Source: Nissabacter sp. SGAir0207 (GTDB lineage: Bacteria; Pseudomonadota; Gammaproteobacteria; Enterobacterales; Enterobacteriaceae). Taken from it: a stretch of DNA of 64,000 nucleotides. Under the pieces are notes generated by a model. It was not told where the DNA came from and searched no databases. It saw only the letters and a program-made list of their open reading frames with translations. Below are positions 38,069 through 46,200 of this stretch, piece by piece. Positions within the stretch are counted from its first letter, which is position 1. The number at the start of each line of letters is the position of its first letter. The position numbers were made by a program, and so were the translations under genes. Location of the stretch: contig NZ_CP028035.1 of the NCBI RefSeq assembly GCF_005491205.1, positions 1,550,001-1,614,000 on the forward strand, written 5' to 3'.

Positions 38069-39196
38069 ATGCCCCTGCCGCGTCTGTCCGCCCTGTTACT
38101 GAGTTGTGTCCTGTTACCCGCCTTTGCTGCCCCGGCCATCGCCGCCCCCCAAGTGACGGTCTTGCAGGAGGGACTGGTGCACCCCTGGTCACTGGCCTTC
38201 CTGCCGGGCGATCGGGGCATGTTGATCACCGAGCGCGACGGCAACCTGCGCCACTGGCAAGCCGGCAAGGGGCTGTCTGACCCGATCCCCGGCGTGCCCA
38301 AGGTGTGGGCCAACGGGCAGGGGGGCCTGCTGGAGGTACTGCCCGCCCCGGACTTCGCCACCAGCCGCCGTGTCTACCTCAGTTATGCCGAGCAGGGCAG
38401 CGGCGAAGAGAGCGACAAGGCTGGCACCGCACTGGGCTACGGCCAGCTCTCCGCTGACTTCAGCCGGCTGGAGGGGTTCAAACGCATCTTCCAGCAACAG
38501 CCCAAACTCTCCGTCGGCAACCACTTCGGCGGCAAACTGGCCTTTGACCGTCAGGGCAACCTGTTCATGGCGCTGGGCGAGAACAACCAGCGGCCGACCG
38601 CCCAGTCGCTGTCGCTGTTGCAGGGCAAAATCGTACGCCTGACGCCCGAGGGGCAGCCGGTGGCGGATAACCCCTTTGTTAACCGCAGCGGCGCGCGGCC
38701 GGAGATCTGGTCATACGGCCACCGCAACCCGCAGGGGTTGGCGCTCAACCCCTGGAGTGGGGTGATGTGGGAGAATGAGCACGGCCCGCGCGGTGGGGAT
38801 GAGGTGAACATCCCGCTGGCTGGCAAAAACTATGGCTGGCCGCTGGCGACGCACGGCATCAACTACTCGGGGCTGGCGATCCCGGAGGCCAAGGGCGAGA
38901 GCGCCGCTGGCACCGAGCCGCCGCTCTACCACTGGAAAAAATCGCCGGGCATCAGTGGCATGGCCTTCTATGACGCCGATCGCTTCCCGGTCTGGCGTCA
39001 CTCGCTGTTTATCGGCGCGCTGGCGCAGGAGGAGTTGATCCGCCTGACACTCGACGGCGACAAAGTGGTGGATGAGGAGCGGCTGCTCAGCCAGCGCAAA
39101 GAGCGTATCCGTGAGGTGCGGGTGGGGCCAGATGGTTATCTCTATTTGCTGACTGATGCGGAGAACGGGAAATTGCTGCGGGTCGGTGCGGAATAA
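38069..39196 (+). CDS. yliI: YliI-type PQQ-dependent aldose sugar dehydrogenase
   Basis: 375 aa (E. coli 371). Signal peptide 'MPLPRLSALLLSCVLLPAFA...AIA' directs it to the periplasm. A six-bladed beta-propeller is marked by 'HPWSLAFLPGDRGMLITERD', 'GNHFGGKLAFD' (His of the active site), 'GHRNPQGLALNP' and 'NEHGPRGGDEVNIP'. With PQQ and Ca2+ it oxidises aldose sugars. GGAG lies before the ATG. It marks the left edge of the block collinear with E. coli yliI-dacC-rlmC. Confidence 0.94.
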   Translation: MPLPRLSALLLSCVLLPAFAAPAIAAPQVTVLQEGLVHPWSLAFLPGDRGMLITERDGNLRHWQAGKGLSDPIPGVPKVWANGQGGLLEVLPAPDFATSRRVYLSYAEQGSGEESDKAGTALGYGQLSADFSRLEGFKRIFQQQPKLSVGNHFGGKLAFDRQGNLFMALGENNQRPTAQSLSLLQGKIVRLTPEGQPVADNPFVNRSGARPEIWSYGHRNPQGLALNPWSGVMWENEHGPRGGDEVNIPLAGKNYGWPLATHGINYSGLAIPEAKGESAAGTEPPLYHWKKSPGISGMAFYDADRFPVWRHSLFIGALAQEELIRLTLDGDKVVDEERLLSQRKERIREVRVGPDGYLYLLTDAENGKLLRVGAE

Positions 39197-39199
39197 AGA

Positions 39200-39227
39200 A
39201 ACCGGGCATCATGGATGCCCGGTTTTT
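39200..39227 (+). terminator. Rho-independent terminator after yliI
   Basis: ACCGGGCATC and GATGCCCGGT form a 10-bp perfect stem with an ATG loop (39201-39222), followed by five T residues. Confidence 0.93.
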
Positions 39228-39348
39228 CCTGGTGTTGTTTTTCCGCCGCATGCAGGGAGGGTAGCGGAAATAAAGGGCGATGAGCACATTCGTAGTAATA
39301 AATATTGGTGTTGGTTATGGGTTTATTCAGGCTAATTTAACGCTATTA

Positions 39349-39582
39349 TTAGGAACGCAATTGCGGGTAGACCAGCAATTGCCAACGCACCGGTACGGAG
39401 CCGTAATGCTCCCGGTGCCCAATCTCTGGCAAGCACTGCCCGCTGCCCACGGCCACCTCATCACCGCAGGAGGTACAGCGGTAGATGCCGGGGTAAACCA
39501 CCCGGTCACCGGGGTCATAAATCATATCAAATGCCGTCACGCGCGATTGCCGAAGGAAATGATCGTATTTATATAACGCCAT
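39349..39582 (-). CDS. Small putative zinc-binding protein (protein L-like)
   Basis: 77 aa from the ATG at 39582. 'YPGIYRCTSCGDEVAVGSGQ' has a CxxC knuckle, and 'CLPEIGHREH' adds Cys and His, suggesting a small zinc-ribbon-like fold. The ending 'VRWQLLVYPQ' recalls a family of short enterobacterial proteins sometimes annotated protein L; this is recollection, not a search. AGGGGG precedes the start. No function can be assigned. It lies at the start of the insert between yliI and dacC. Confidence 0.65.
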   Translation of the reverse strand: MALYKYDHFLRQSRVTAFDMIYDPGDRVVYPGIYRCTSCGDEVAVGSGQCLPEIGHREHYGSVPVRWQLLVYPQLRS

Positions 39583-39589
39583 CACGTGC

Positions 39590-39951
39590 CCCCTGGGTGA
39601 ACGGAAAATAAGGGTGAAACCCGATGTGCTGCCGGGAGTATAATAAATAAAACGTGAGGTGGAGTGTGATCGTTATAACGCTATCATGCAATAAAAATAG
39701 AGAGAAGTTTAATTTAATAATACAGGAAAATTGTTATTTCCCTGCGCGGAATTAATGATATTTATTGGGATGAATAACCATTTCCCACTATTTATGCGGA
39801 AAGTTTACCTGCTCCATAAATAGGAGGGAAATGCAGGGAAGGGGGCAGGGATAATCACTCGGGCAGGGTAATGTGGGTGGCACAGGGGAACCGCCACCGG
39901 GGCGATAATCACCCCGGCAATGGTTAAGCCAGAATCACCCGGGGCACGGCA
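39590..39951. other. Gap holding three copies of a short motif
   Basis: AT-rich to about 39830 with no gene seen. ATAATCACTCGGGCA (39851), ATAATCACCCCGGCA (39905) and AGAATCACCCGGGGCA (39931) are three similar direct repeats. They may be remnant regulatory or phage sites. Confidence 0.4.
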
Positions 39952-40659
39952 TCAGGCTGCCGCGCCACGGGTGGTCTGGGCGACCTTGTTGGCCCAGAGG
40001 TCAGCGACCCACTTCACCCCTTTGGAGGTGAACATCGCCTGTGAGAAGGCGTGGCGGTTCTCGCCGGTGCCGGTATGCATCTCAAACCGGCCTGCGTCAA
40101 TGTGCTGCTGGTAGGGCGTCAGCGCGCCGGCCAGACGGTACATGATCTGGCGCTCCAGCAGGAACTGGCGGAAGTCCGTCTCTTTCACCTTCAGCAATTT
40201 GCACACTTGACGGAAGCCGAGCGTGCCCTCAACGGTGACATACCGGTCAAAGAAGTCTGCCTTCGGGGCGATGAGGGCTATTTGCTTTTCCATCGCCTGA
40301 CGGCGCTCAAACTCCTCCGCCCAGGCACGGGCCGCCACCGCCGGGTTGGTAAAGTCCGGCAGATCGTGGGTCAGCTCGCGCTCCTGCCAGCGATCCAGCA
40401 CCACGGCAGTAAAAGCGGGCGACAGGCGCGCCACCACCATCAGGGAGTCGCGTTTGTTCAACAGATACTCCTGGTGGGTCTCCCCATCGCGCTCGTAATC
40501 AGCGGCGCGCAACGGCTGCGACAGGCGCTGGGCCGACTCCAGGCTCTTAATCAGGCGCTTGACCTCGCCATGCGAGGTTCCGGTCACATCAGCCAGTTCA
40601 CGGCTGCTCATTGAGACCGTTTGATGAAGGGCTTCAAAACCCGCTGCGGATATCATCAT
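39952..40659 (-). CDS. Phage antirepressor-type protein (Rha-like N-terminus plus KilAC/ANT-like C-terminus)
   Basis: 235 aa. The N-terminal part 'MSSRELADVTGTSHGEVKRL' and 'HQEYLLNKRDSLMVVARLSP' has the Rha/antirepressor pattern. The C-terminal part, from about 130, with 'FDRYVTVEGTLGFRQVCKLL', 'RQIMYRLAGALTPYQQHIDA' and 'GVKWVADLW', is the ANT (KilAC) DNA-binding domain. Such proteins counteract phage repressors or redirect regulation. No integrase, capsid or other phage gene flanks it, so it is an orphan. ATG at 40659 preferred over a GTG at 40671. A LexA-like box lies about 70 bp upstream. Confidence 0.85.
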   Translation of the reverse strand: MMISAAGFEALHQTVSMSSRELADVTGTSHGEVKRLIKSLESAQRLSQPLRAADYERDGETHQEYLLNKRDSLMVVARLSPAFTAVVLDRWQERELTHDLPDFTNPAVAARAWAEEFERRQAMEKQIALIAPKADFFDRYVTVEGTLGFRQVCKLLKVKETDFRQFLLERQIMYRLAGALTPYQQHIDAGRFEMHTGTGENRHAFSQAMFTSKGVKWVADLWANKVAQTTRGAAA

Positions 40660-40728
40660 CACTTTCACCACTCAATGTCAGGATGCTCTATCTCCCCTCG
40701 AAAGGAGTTCAATAAATATACAGCATCC

Positions 40729-40744
40729 CTGTGGATATATCCAG
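40729..40744 (-). promoter_or_regulatory. Candidate LexA (SOS) box upstream of antirepressor
   Basis: CTGTGGATATATCCAG fits the LexA core CTG-N10-CAG, with an AT-rich palindromic centre (TGGATATATCCA, 40732-40743). On the minus strand a second half-site CTGTATAT follows a few bases downstream. It is placed 70-85 bp before the antirepressor ATG. Confidence 0.6.
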
Positions 40745-41032
40745 TGTTTTGTGCAGTTGACTAACAGTGCGAAAAATAAACGAATTTCGCGCAGGCCGCG
40801 TGTGGCAAGGCGTGGCGGCAAGCGAAGCGGCAATGGCCGCCGTGGTTGGCCCCGGTTCGGCGCGACTGGCATAAGGTGTGCATAAGCTGGGTGCACATTT
40901 CATTACAACATACTTAAAACGGGGTGCCGGGCTGACCTTGGGCCAAGGCGAAAAGGGGAAAGCGCGTGGGTTTATCAGAGGAAAAAGGGTGAACCGAAAA
41001 GAGAGGAGAAGGCAATGAGCATCGAGGCAACC

Positions 41033-41057
41033 AAAGCCGCTTTAACGACGCGGCTTT
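41033..41057 (-). terminator. Possible hairpin terminator after the MFS/M20 operon
   Basis: AAAGCCGC (41033-41040) and GCGGCTTT (41050-41057) form an 8-bp stem downstream of the minus-strand MFS gene. The following T-run is short. Confidence 0.4.
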
Positions 41058-41091
41058 GCAGGGAGAACGGCCCATCCGTGGGCCGGGAAAG

Positions 41092-42354
41092 TCAGCGCGG
41101 CAGGCGCTGGGCGCTCATCAGTGCCACGGCACTCAGCACACTGACCGCCATCAGGTAGTAGCTCGGGGCCAGCGGCGTACCGGTGGCGCTGATCAGCAGC
41201 GTACAGAGGAAGGGCGCGAAGCCGCCAAACACCGTCACCGCCACGTTGTAGCTGATCGCCATGCCGCTGGCGCGGGTGGAGACCGGGAACAGATCCGCCA
41301 TCAGCGACGGCACCGCCGCGAAGTAGATGGACTTCAGCAACGCCATCCAGCCTACCAGCAGGCAGAGCGACAGCGCCGACAGGAAGTGCGTCATCAGCCA
41401 GAAGCCGGGGAAGATGGTTACCAGCAGCAGCAACAGCGCGCCCCACATCAACGGCTGGCGGCCGACGCGCTCGGCCCACAGCCCCATCAGCGGCGTCACC
41501 ACCGTCAGGATCACTCCGGCGATCAGCGTGGCGCTGAAGGCCACCTCGCCCGGCAGGTGCAGGGTCTTGGTGGCGTAGGTTGGCACATAGTTCAGCATGT
41601 AGTTAACTGCGGTGGAGACCACCATCAGGCCAATGGCGGTGAAGAAGCGCCCCTTCTGCTCGCGCGCCAGCGTCTTCACCGGCGAGTCACAGCGCGGTGC
41701 CTCGGCGGTGGCGGTCGGCTCATGGATATGGCGGCGGATATAAAGCCCCACCGGGCCAATCAGCAGGCCGAAGGCGAACGGGATGCGCCAGCCCCACGCC
41801 TGCATCTGCGGTTCGGTCAGGCAGGCCGCCAGCCCAAGGCCAAACATCGAGGCCAGCAGGGTGCTCGCGCCCTGCGTGGCGAACTGCCAACTGGCGATAA
41901 AGGCGCGCCGCTCCGGGAAGTGCTCGACCAAAAACGCCGTCGAACTGCCAAACTCACCGCCAGCGGAGAAGCCCTGAATCAGGCGCGCCACCAGTACCAG
42001 CAGCGGCGCGGCCAGCCCGATGCTCGCATAGCTCGGCATCACCACGATAATCAGCCCGCCCAGCATCATCAGGCTCATGGAGAGCAGCAGCGACGCCTTG
42101 CGGCCCGCGCGGTCGGCATAGGCCCCCAGCACCACCGCCCCCAGCGGGCGGATCAGGAAGGAGACGCCGAAGCTGCCGAATGCCAGCAGCAGCGACACCG
42201 AGGGATCGGCGGTAGGGAAGAAGGCGTGGGCAATGTAGGCGGCGAAAAAGCCATACACCGCGATGTCGAACCACTCCAGCGCGTTGCCGATGCAGGTGGC
42301 GAACAGGGTTTTGTAGAGGCTGGGGCGCGTGGCCGTCAGGGTCAGGGTACTCAT
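41092..42354 (-). CDS. MFS transporter, metabolite:H+ symporter (MHS) type
   Basis: 420 aa, twelve TM helices. 'IGNALEWFDIAVYGFFAAYI' at TM1, 'RPLGAVVLGAYADRAGRKAS' (motif A) and 'RLIQGFSAGGEFGSSTAFLV' are characteristic of the MHS group that imports organic acids such as citrate, or betaine-like compounds. It overlaps the upstream M20 peptidase gene by 4 bp (ATGA), so transporter and hydrolase are co-translated. That suggests uptake of a peptide-like or N-acyl substrate which the M20 enzyme then cleaves. Confidence 0.93.
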   Translation of the reverse strand: MSTLTLTATRPSLYKTLFATCIGNALEWFDIAVYGFFAAYIAHAFFPTADPSVSLLLAFGSFGVSFLIRPLGAVVLGAYADRAGRKASLLLSMSLMMLGGLIIVVMPSYASIGLAAPLLVLVARLIQGFSAGGEFGSSTAFLVEHFPERRAFIASWQFATQGASTLLASMFGLGLAACLTEPQMQAWGWRIPFAFGLLIGPVGLYIRRHIHEPTATAEAPRCDSPVKTLAREQKGRFFTAIGLMVVSTAVNYMLNYVPTYATKTLHLPGEVAFSATLIAGVILTVVTPLMGLWAERVGRQPLMWGALLLLLVTIFPGFWLMTHFLSALSLCLLVGWMALLKSIYFAAVPSLMADLFPVSTRASGMAISYNVAVTVFGGFAPFLCTLLISATGTPLAPSYYLMAVSVLSAVALMSAQRLPR

Positions 42355-43772
42355 GGCGTCACCTCCCCGGCGGTGGTGGCGGTCTGGCGCAGCGGGTGAT
42401 CAGGCTCGCCCAGCGCCCACAGCAGCTCCGTCATGATCGCCAGCCCCTCGCGCGCCACTGGCTTGAGCATGTGCTCATCGGCGGCGTGCTGGCCGCAGGC
42501 CGGGTAGGAGTGGGGGATCCAGAGGGTCGGCAGGCCAAGGATGTCGGCAAACACATCGTTGGGCAGCGAGCCGCCAAGGTTGGGCAGCAGCGCCGGTTTT
42601 TTGCCGCTGGCGCGCGCCATCACCCCCAGCGCCCAGCCCACCAGCGGATCGTCCGGGTCGAGGCGGGTGGCTGGCGTGCCGCGGATCACCTCCACCTCCA
42701 CATCCGGGAAGCCAGCGGCATCAAGGTAGTGGCGCAGGTGGTCAGCCAATGCCGTCCAGTCCGTGCCGACCACAAAGCGCAGCTGGCAGGTGGCGCTGGC
42801 TTGCGGCGGGATGGCGTTCATCGGCTGCTGCGGGTTGCCCGCGAGGAAACTCAGCACCTCCAGCGTGTTCCAGCCAAACAGGCGCTCGGCTGGCGTCAGC
42901 CCCGGCTCGCCCCAGTTGGCGTCAATCTCCGGGTCGCCCGGCTGGCCACCGGCCTCCAGCTCGCCAAGGATGGCGCGCAGCGCCGGGGTGAGGGCCGGTG
43001 GCTTCAGCGCCGCCACCTGCAACGCGCCGTGTGCATCCACCAGCGCCGCCAGCGCGTTCGCCAGCCGGGTGGCCGGGTTGCTCAATACGCCGCCCCAGTT
43101 GCCGGAGTGGTAGGCGCGCGGGCGGGCATGGATGCTCAGGCGGAAGTTGACACAGCCGCGTGAGCCGAGGAACAGCGTCGGGCGCGCCGCGCTCATGCGC
43201 GGGCCATCGGCAGCGATAAACAGGTCAGCCGCCAGCGCCTCACGTTCGCGGCGGCAAATCTCCGCCAGCCCCGGTGAACTGATCTCCTCGCCCATCTCAA
43301 ACAGCCACTTGCAGTTAAAGCCGAGTCGGCCCCCGCGCGCGGCGTAGACCTGCTCCAGTGCCGCCAGATTGACGCTGTGCTGCCCCTTGTTGTCGGCGGA
43401 GCCGCGCCCATACCAGCGGTCACCCTCCTCAACCAGTGCCCACGGGGTGAGGCCGCTGCGCCAGCTCTCCGCCTCGCCGTTCACCACGTCGCCGTGGCCG
43501 TAGCAGAGCAGCGTCGGCAGCGCCGGGTCTTCAATGCGGCTGGCGATCAGGAAGGGAGGCTGGCCAGCCAGTGGGTTCTCCACCTGTTGCAGATCAAAGC
43601 CCAGAGCGGCCAGCGCCGGGCCGATCTCCTGGCTCAGGTAGCGCGTCAGGTGGGGGGATTGCGGGTCGCGTTGGCTCTCGGTGACGCAGGCCACGCGGCG
43701 CGCCAGGGTGTCACGGAAGGCGCCACTGTCAAACCAGCCCAGCGCCTGAGCCACTGCATGTTGTGCTGTCAT
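42351..43772 (-). CDS. M20-family metallopeptidase / amidohydrolase
   Basis: 473 aa. Di-zinc site residues are in order: H93 and D95 in 'LCYGHGDVVNG' (D95 supports catalysis), D127 in 'YGRGSADNKGQH', E162/E163 in 'FEMGEEISSPG', and a C-terminal His in 'CGQHAADEH'. A lid/dimerisation domain sits in the middle. Cytosolic, with no signal peptide. M20 enzymes hydrolyse dipeptides, N-acyl or N-carbamoyl amino acids; which one is unknown. AGGGAAA before the ATG. Divergent from a LysR regulator that probably controls it. Confidence 0.92.
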   Translation of the reverse strand: MTAQHAVAQALGWFDSGAFRDTLARRVACVTESQRDPQSPHLTRYLSQEIGPALAALGFDLQQVENPLAGQPPFLIASRIEDPALPTLLCYGHGDVVNGEAESWRSGLTPWALVEEGDRWYGRGSADNKGQHSVNLAALEQVYAARGGRLGFNCKWLFEMGEEISSPGLAEICRREREALAADLFIAADGPRMSAARPTLFLGSRGCVNFRLSIHARPRAYHSGNWGGVLSNPATRLANALAALVDAHGALQVAALKPPALTPALRAILGELEAGGQPGDPEIDANWGEPGLTPAERLFGWNTLEVLSFLAGNPQQPMNAIPPQASATCQLRFVVGTDWTALADHLRHYLDAAGFPDVEVEVIRGTPATRLDPDDPLVGWALGVMARASGKKPALLPNLGGSLPNDVFADILGLPTLWIPHSYPACGQHAADEHMLKPVAREGLAIMTELLWALGEPDHPLRQTATTAGEVTP

Positions 43773-43920
43773 AAAATTTCCCTGTCGTGATTATTATTTT
43801 CCTCTCCATCTAAGCCAATCGACAGGGTTGCCACAATAATAATAATTGCAAGCGAGCATTGCTTTGAATATAAAGCTCGGGTGCCCAATTATGAGGCATG
43901 CATCATTATGGGGCAGCCTT
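43773..43920. promoter_or_regulatory. Divergent promoter region of M20 peptidase and LysR gene
   Basis: AT-rich, with ATTATTATTTTCC and ACAATAATAATAATTGC. A GCAA-N7-TTGC inverted repeat (43848-43862) is a weak candidate for regulator binding. Confidence 0.4.
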
Positions 43921-44847
43921 ATGCACAGCACCGAGATCCGCTACTTTCTGGCGGTGGCCGATACCGGCTCACTCACCGCCGCCAGCCAGCAACTGTTTGT
44001 CGCTGTCTCAGCCATCAGCCGCCAGATCCAGCGGCTTGAGGCGCGGGTTGGCGCGCCGCTGTTTGAGCGCCATGCGCGCGGCATGGTGCTGAACGACGCG
44101 GGGCAAATTCTGGAGAACCATGTGCGTCGCACTATGCGTGATATGGAGTACGCGGTGGCGGAGATTCAGGGGTTGCGGGCAGTGCGGCGCACCCTGATCC
44201 GGGTCGCCTGTACCGATGGCATGGCCTTCGACCTGCTGCCCACGCTGTTGACCCGCTTCCGGGCGCAGAACCCGGCCGTCTCTTTCCACTTGCAGGCGGG
44301 ATCGGCGATGGAGGTGGCGGAGATGCTGCGGCGCGGTGAGGCCGAGGTGGCGCTGCAACTTAGTCTGGCACCGGAGCGCGGCGTGGAGGTGATCAGCACG
44401 CAGCCCGCGCCAGTGCTGCTGCTGATGCGCCCTGACCACCCACTGGCCGAGGGGCCGGTGGATCTGGCTGGCCTGCATACCTATCCGCTGGCGTTGCCGG
44501 AGCCGGGCACCACCATCCGCCAGCTGTTCGATCTCTCCTGCCGGATGAGCGGCACCTTTCTGGAGCCGGCCTTTAGCTGCAACAACTTCTCCGGCCTCTA
44601 CCACTTCGTGTTGCACACGCCACAGGCGCTCACCATATGTAGCCACTTCACGCTGCTGTTCCGCGCCCGTCAGGATGGGATGCGGCTACGCAACCTCAAC
44701 GTCAGCCAGCTCAGCCAGCGTACCCTACAGCTCCAGACGCCAGCCGGGCTGCGGCCCTCGGCGGCGCTGAAGCTGTTACTGGCCTTTTTGCAGGAGGAGA
44801 TTGAGCGGGAGGGCGCTGCCTTCTGGCGCGACTTTGGCCTCGCCTAG
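43921..44847 (+). CDS. LysR-family transcriptional regulator
   Basis: 308 aa from the ATG at 43921. Helix-turn-helix in 'GSLTAASQQLFVAVSAISRQ' with 'RLEARVGAPLFERHARGMVL'; the effector-binding domain spans about 90-300. The longer frame to 43846 adds residues that do not look like a LysR N-terminus, so the internal ATG, giving the canonical 'MHSTEIRYFLAVADTGS', is chosen. It is divergent from the M20/MFS operon and probably its activator. Its 3' end overlaps the convergent HAD gene by 4 bp. Confidence 0.92.
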   Translation: MHSTEIRYFLAVADTGSLTAASQQLFVAVSAISRQIQRLEARVGAPLFERHARGMVLNDAGQILENHVRRTMRDMEYAVAEIQGLRAVRRTLIRVACTDGMAFDLLPTLLTRFRAQNPAVSFHLQAGSAMEVAEMLRRGEAEVALQLSLAPERGVEVISTQPAPVLLLMRPDHPLAEGPVDLAGLHTYPLALPEPGTTIRQLFDLSCRMSGTFLEPAFSCNNFSGLYHFVLHTPQALTICSHFTLLFRARQDGMRLRNLNVSQLSQRTLQLQTPAGLRPSAALKLLLAFLQEEIEREGAAFWRDFGLA

Positions 44848-45497
44848 CGCTGCCAGGCGCGCACCTGCCAGCCGCTGCGGCTCGCCAGTGCGTGCAGGTC
44901 GGGGGCCGGGTTGATCACGCTGGCATGGTCAACGCGCTCCAGCAGCAGGCGATCCTGAATCGAGTCGCTGTAGCCGTGCAGCGCGCGGAACGGCTCGCCG
45001 CGCCAGTTTGCCAGCCACGCCTCCACCCGTTCGGTGTGGGTGAGCAGGGTATCCTCCGGGTCTGGCGCGCCGGTGTAGCGATCGTCGGCGATCTCCGCCA
45101 ACGGCGCGAGGGCATGGTGCGCGCCGAGCGTCAGGGCGATGGGGCCGAGCAGGGCATGGCTACAGGCGGAGAAGATGATCAGGGTATCGCCGCGCTCGCG
45201 GTGCCACTGCAACTGGCGGCGAGCAGCCGGGTAGAGACGCGGCAAAATATCGCGACGGGTGAAGCGATCGACCCAGCCAGCCACGGTGCGGCAGCTAAAG
45301 CCGGTGAGTGTCGCCATCGTCAGCAGCCGGTACTCCTCACGCGTCAGCTCGCCACGGCGCGCCTGCTCCAGCAGCACCGGCTGGCGGCGCACCAGCTCTG
45401 GCGGGGCGAAGCCCTGCGACACCAGCCAGCGCAGCCACAGGGCGGCGCTATCTTCACACATCAACGTCTCGTCAAGGTCGAACAGGGCTAAATCCAT
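44844..45497 (-). CDS. HAD-superfamily (subclass IB) phosphatase
   Basis: 217 aa. Motif I 'LALFDLDETLM' has nucleophile D7 and acid/base D9. Motif II lies in 'GDTLIIFSACSHALLGPIAL' (Ser/Thr). The late acidic motif 'HGYSDSIQDRLLLE' matches the GDSxxD-type motif IV with GYSDS. The layout is that of SerB/PgpC-like HAD-IB enzymes. The substrate is not evident; a phosphatidylglycerophosphate or small-molecule phosphatase is possible. GGAGG before the ATG; stands alone. Confidence 0.87.
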   Translation of the reverse strand: MDLALFDLDETLMCEDSAALWLRWLVSQGFAPPELVRRQPVLLEQARRGELTREEYRLLTMATLTGFSCRTVAGWVDRFTRRDILPRLYPAARRQLQWHRERGDTLIIFSACSHALLGPIALTLGAHHALAPLAEIADDRYTGAPDPEDTLLTHTERVEAWLANWRGEPFRALHGYSDSIQDRLLLERVDHASVINPAPDLHALASRSGWQVRAWQR

Positions 45498-45609
45498 GGC
45501 GTACCTCCGGGTCAGCGTGGGCTTCTGACAGCGTAGACGCCACCGGGCGCGGCGTCAGGGAGGCTCAGGCTAAATCAGAAAAGTGACACGCTGACGACAG
45601 GGGCCGCCG

Positions 45610-45954
45610 TTACCCCTGCCCGTGCCAGCGGTTCCAGCCCTGAATGAGCAGCCAGGCCGCCGCCGTCCAGCAGGCCACCCCAGCCAGCAGCGCCAACGGC
45701 AGCCGCAGCACGCCGAGCAGGAAGTAGAGCGAGATCAGGTAGACCAGATAGGGGATCACCGCCCAGATGCCAAACAGGATGGTGGTGCGTAGCGCCTCAA
45801 GGGAGCGCTCGGTGCCCACGATGTAGTGGGCAATCAGCGCAAAGGTCGGGAACAGCGGCACCAGCCCGGCAATGTAGTAATTCTTGGTCTTCGACAACAG
45901 GCCGATCAGCACCACCACCAGCGCGCCGATCGCCGCCTTAATCAGCAATCCCAT
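45610..45954 (-). CDS. glpM: GlpM-family inner-membrane protein
   Basis: 114 aa (E. coli GlpM 109). Four hydrophobic helices; 'MGLLIKAAIGALVVVLIGLL' and 'SKTKNYYIAGLVPLFPTFAL' are strongly GlpM-like. In Pseudomonas GlpM was linked to alginate production, but the enterobacterial role is unclear. The frame extends to 46014, but the ATG at 45954 is the conserved start. Divergent from dacC. Confidence 0.9.
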   Translation of the reverse strand: MGLLIKAAIGALVVVLIGLLSKTKNYYIAGLVPLFPTFALIAHYIVGTERSLEALRTTILFGIWAVIPYLVYLISLYFLLGVLRLPLALLAGVACWTAAAWLLIQGWNRWHGQG

Positions 45955-46200
45955 AACCCATTCATCCTGAAAGAAAAGAGGCCACACCATGCCTGAGCGC
46001 CGCGCCGGGGTCAATCCACCCGGCGGGTCGGCGCGATAAGCGCGGGGAAATTTTGCTTAAGAAGTGCCAGGTGGGCAAAAACTTTACATATTGAAGGTTT
46101 ATCAGCGGGTAAAAAAAATGCTAGGTTTGCATGTTATGTCGCAACAAGCTGATTGAAAGCGCGCATTTTCAATTATCTGAATGGAAACGCTGATAAGCCG

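Larger units (their letters stand above)
40660..41091. other. 432-bp gap with promoter region of the antirepressor
   Basis: No gene supported; short frames here lack start signals. It contains the SOS-like box at 40729-40744 and, near 41033-41057, an AAAGCCGC/GCGGCTTT stem that may end the minus-strand MFS operon. Confidence 0.45.

Noticed and set aside
39952..40659. Prophage around the antirepressor
   Set aside because: No integrase, repressor, replication or structural phage genes on either side; only one phage-type gene is present.
40678..40903. Short minus-strand frames upstream of the antirepressor
   Set aside because: They run through the LexA-like box and promoter region and have no credible start.
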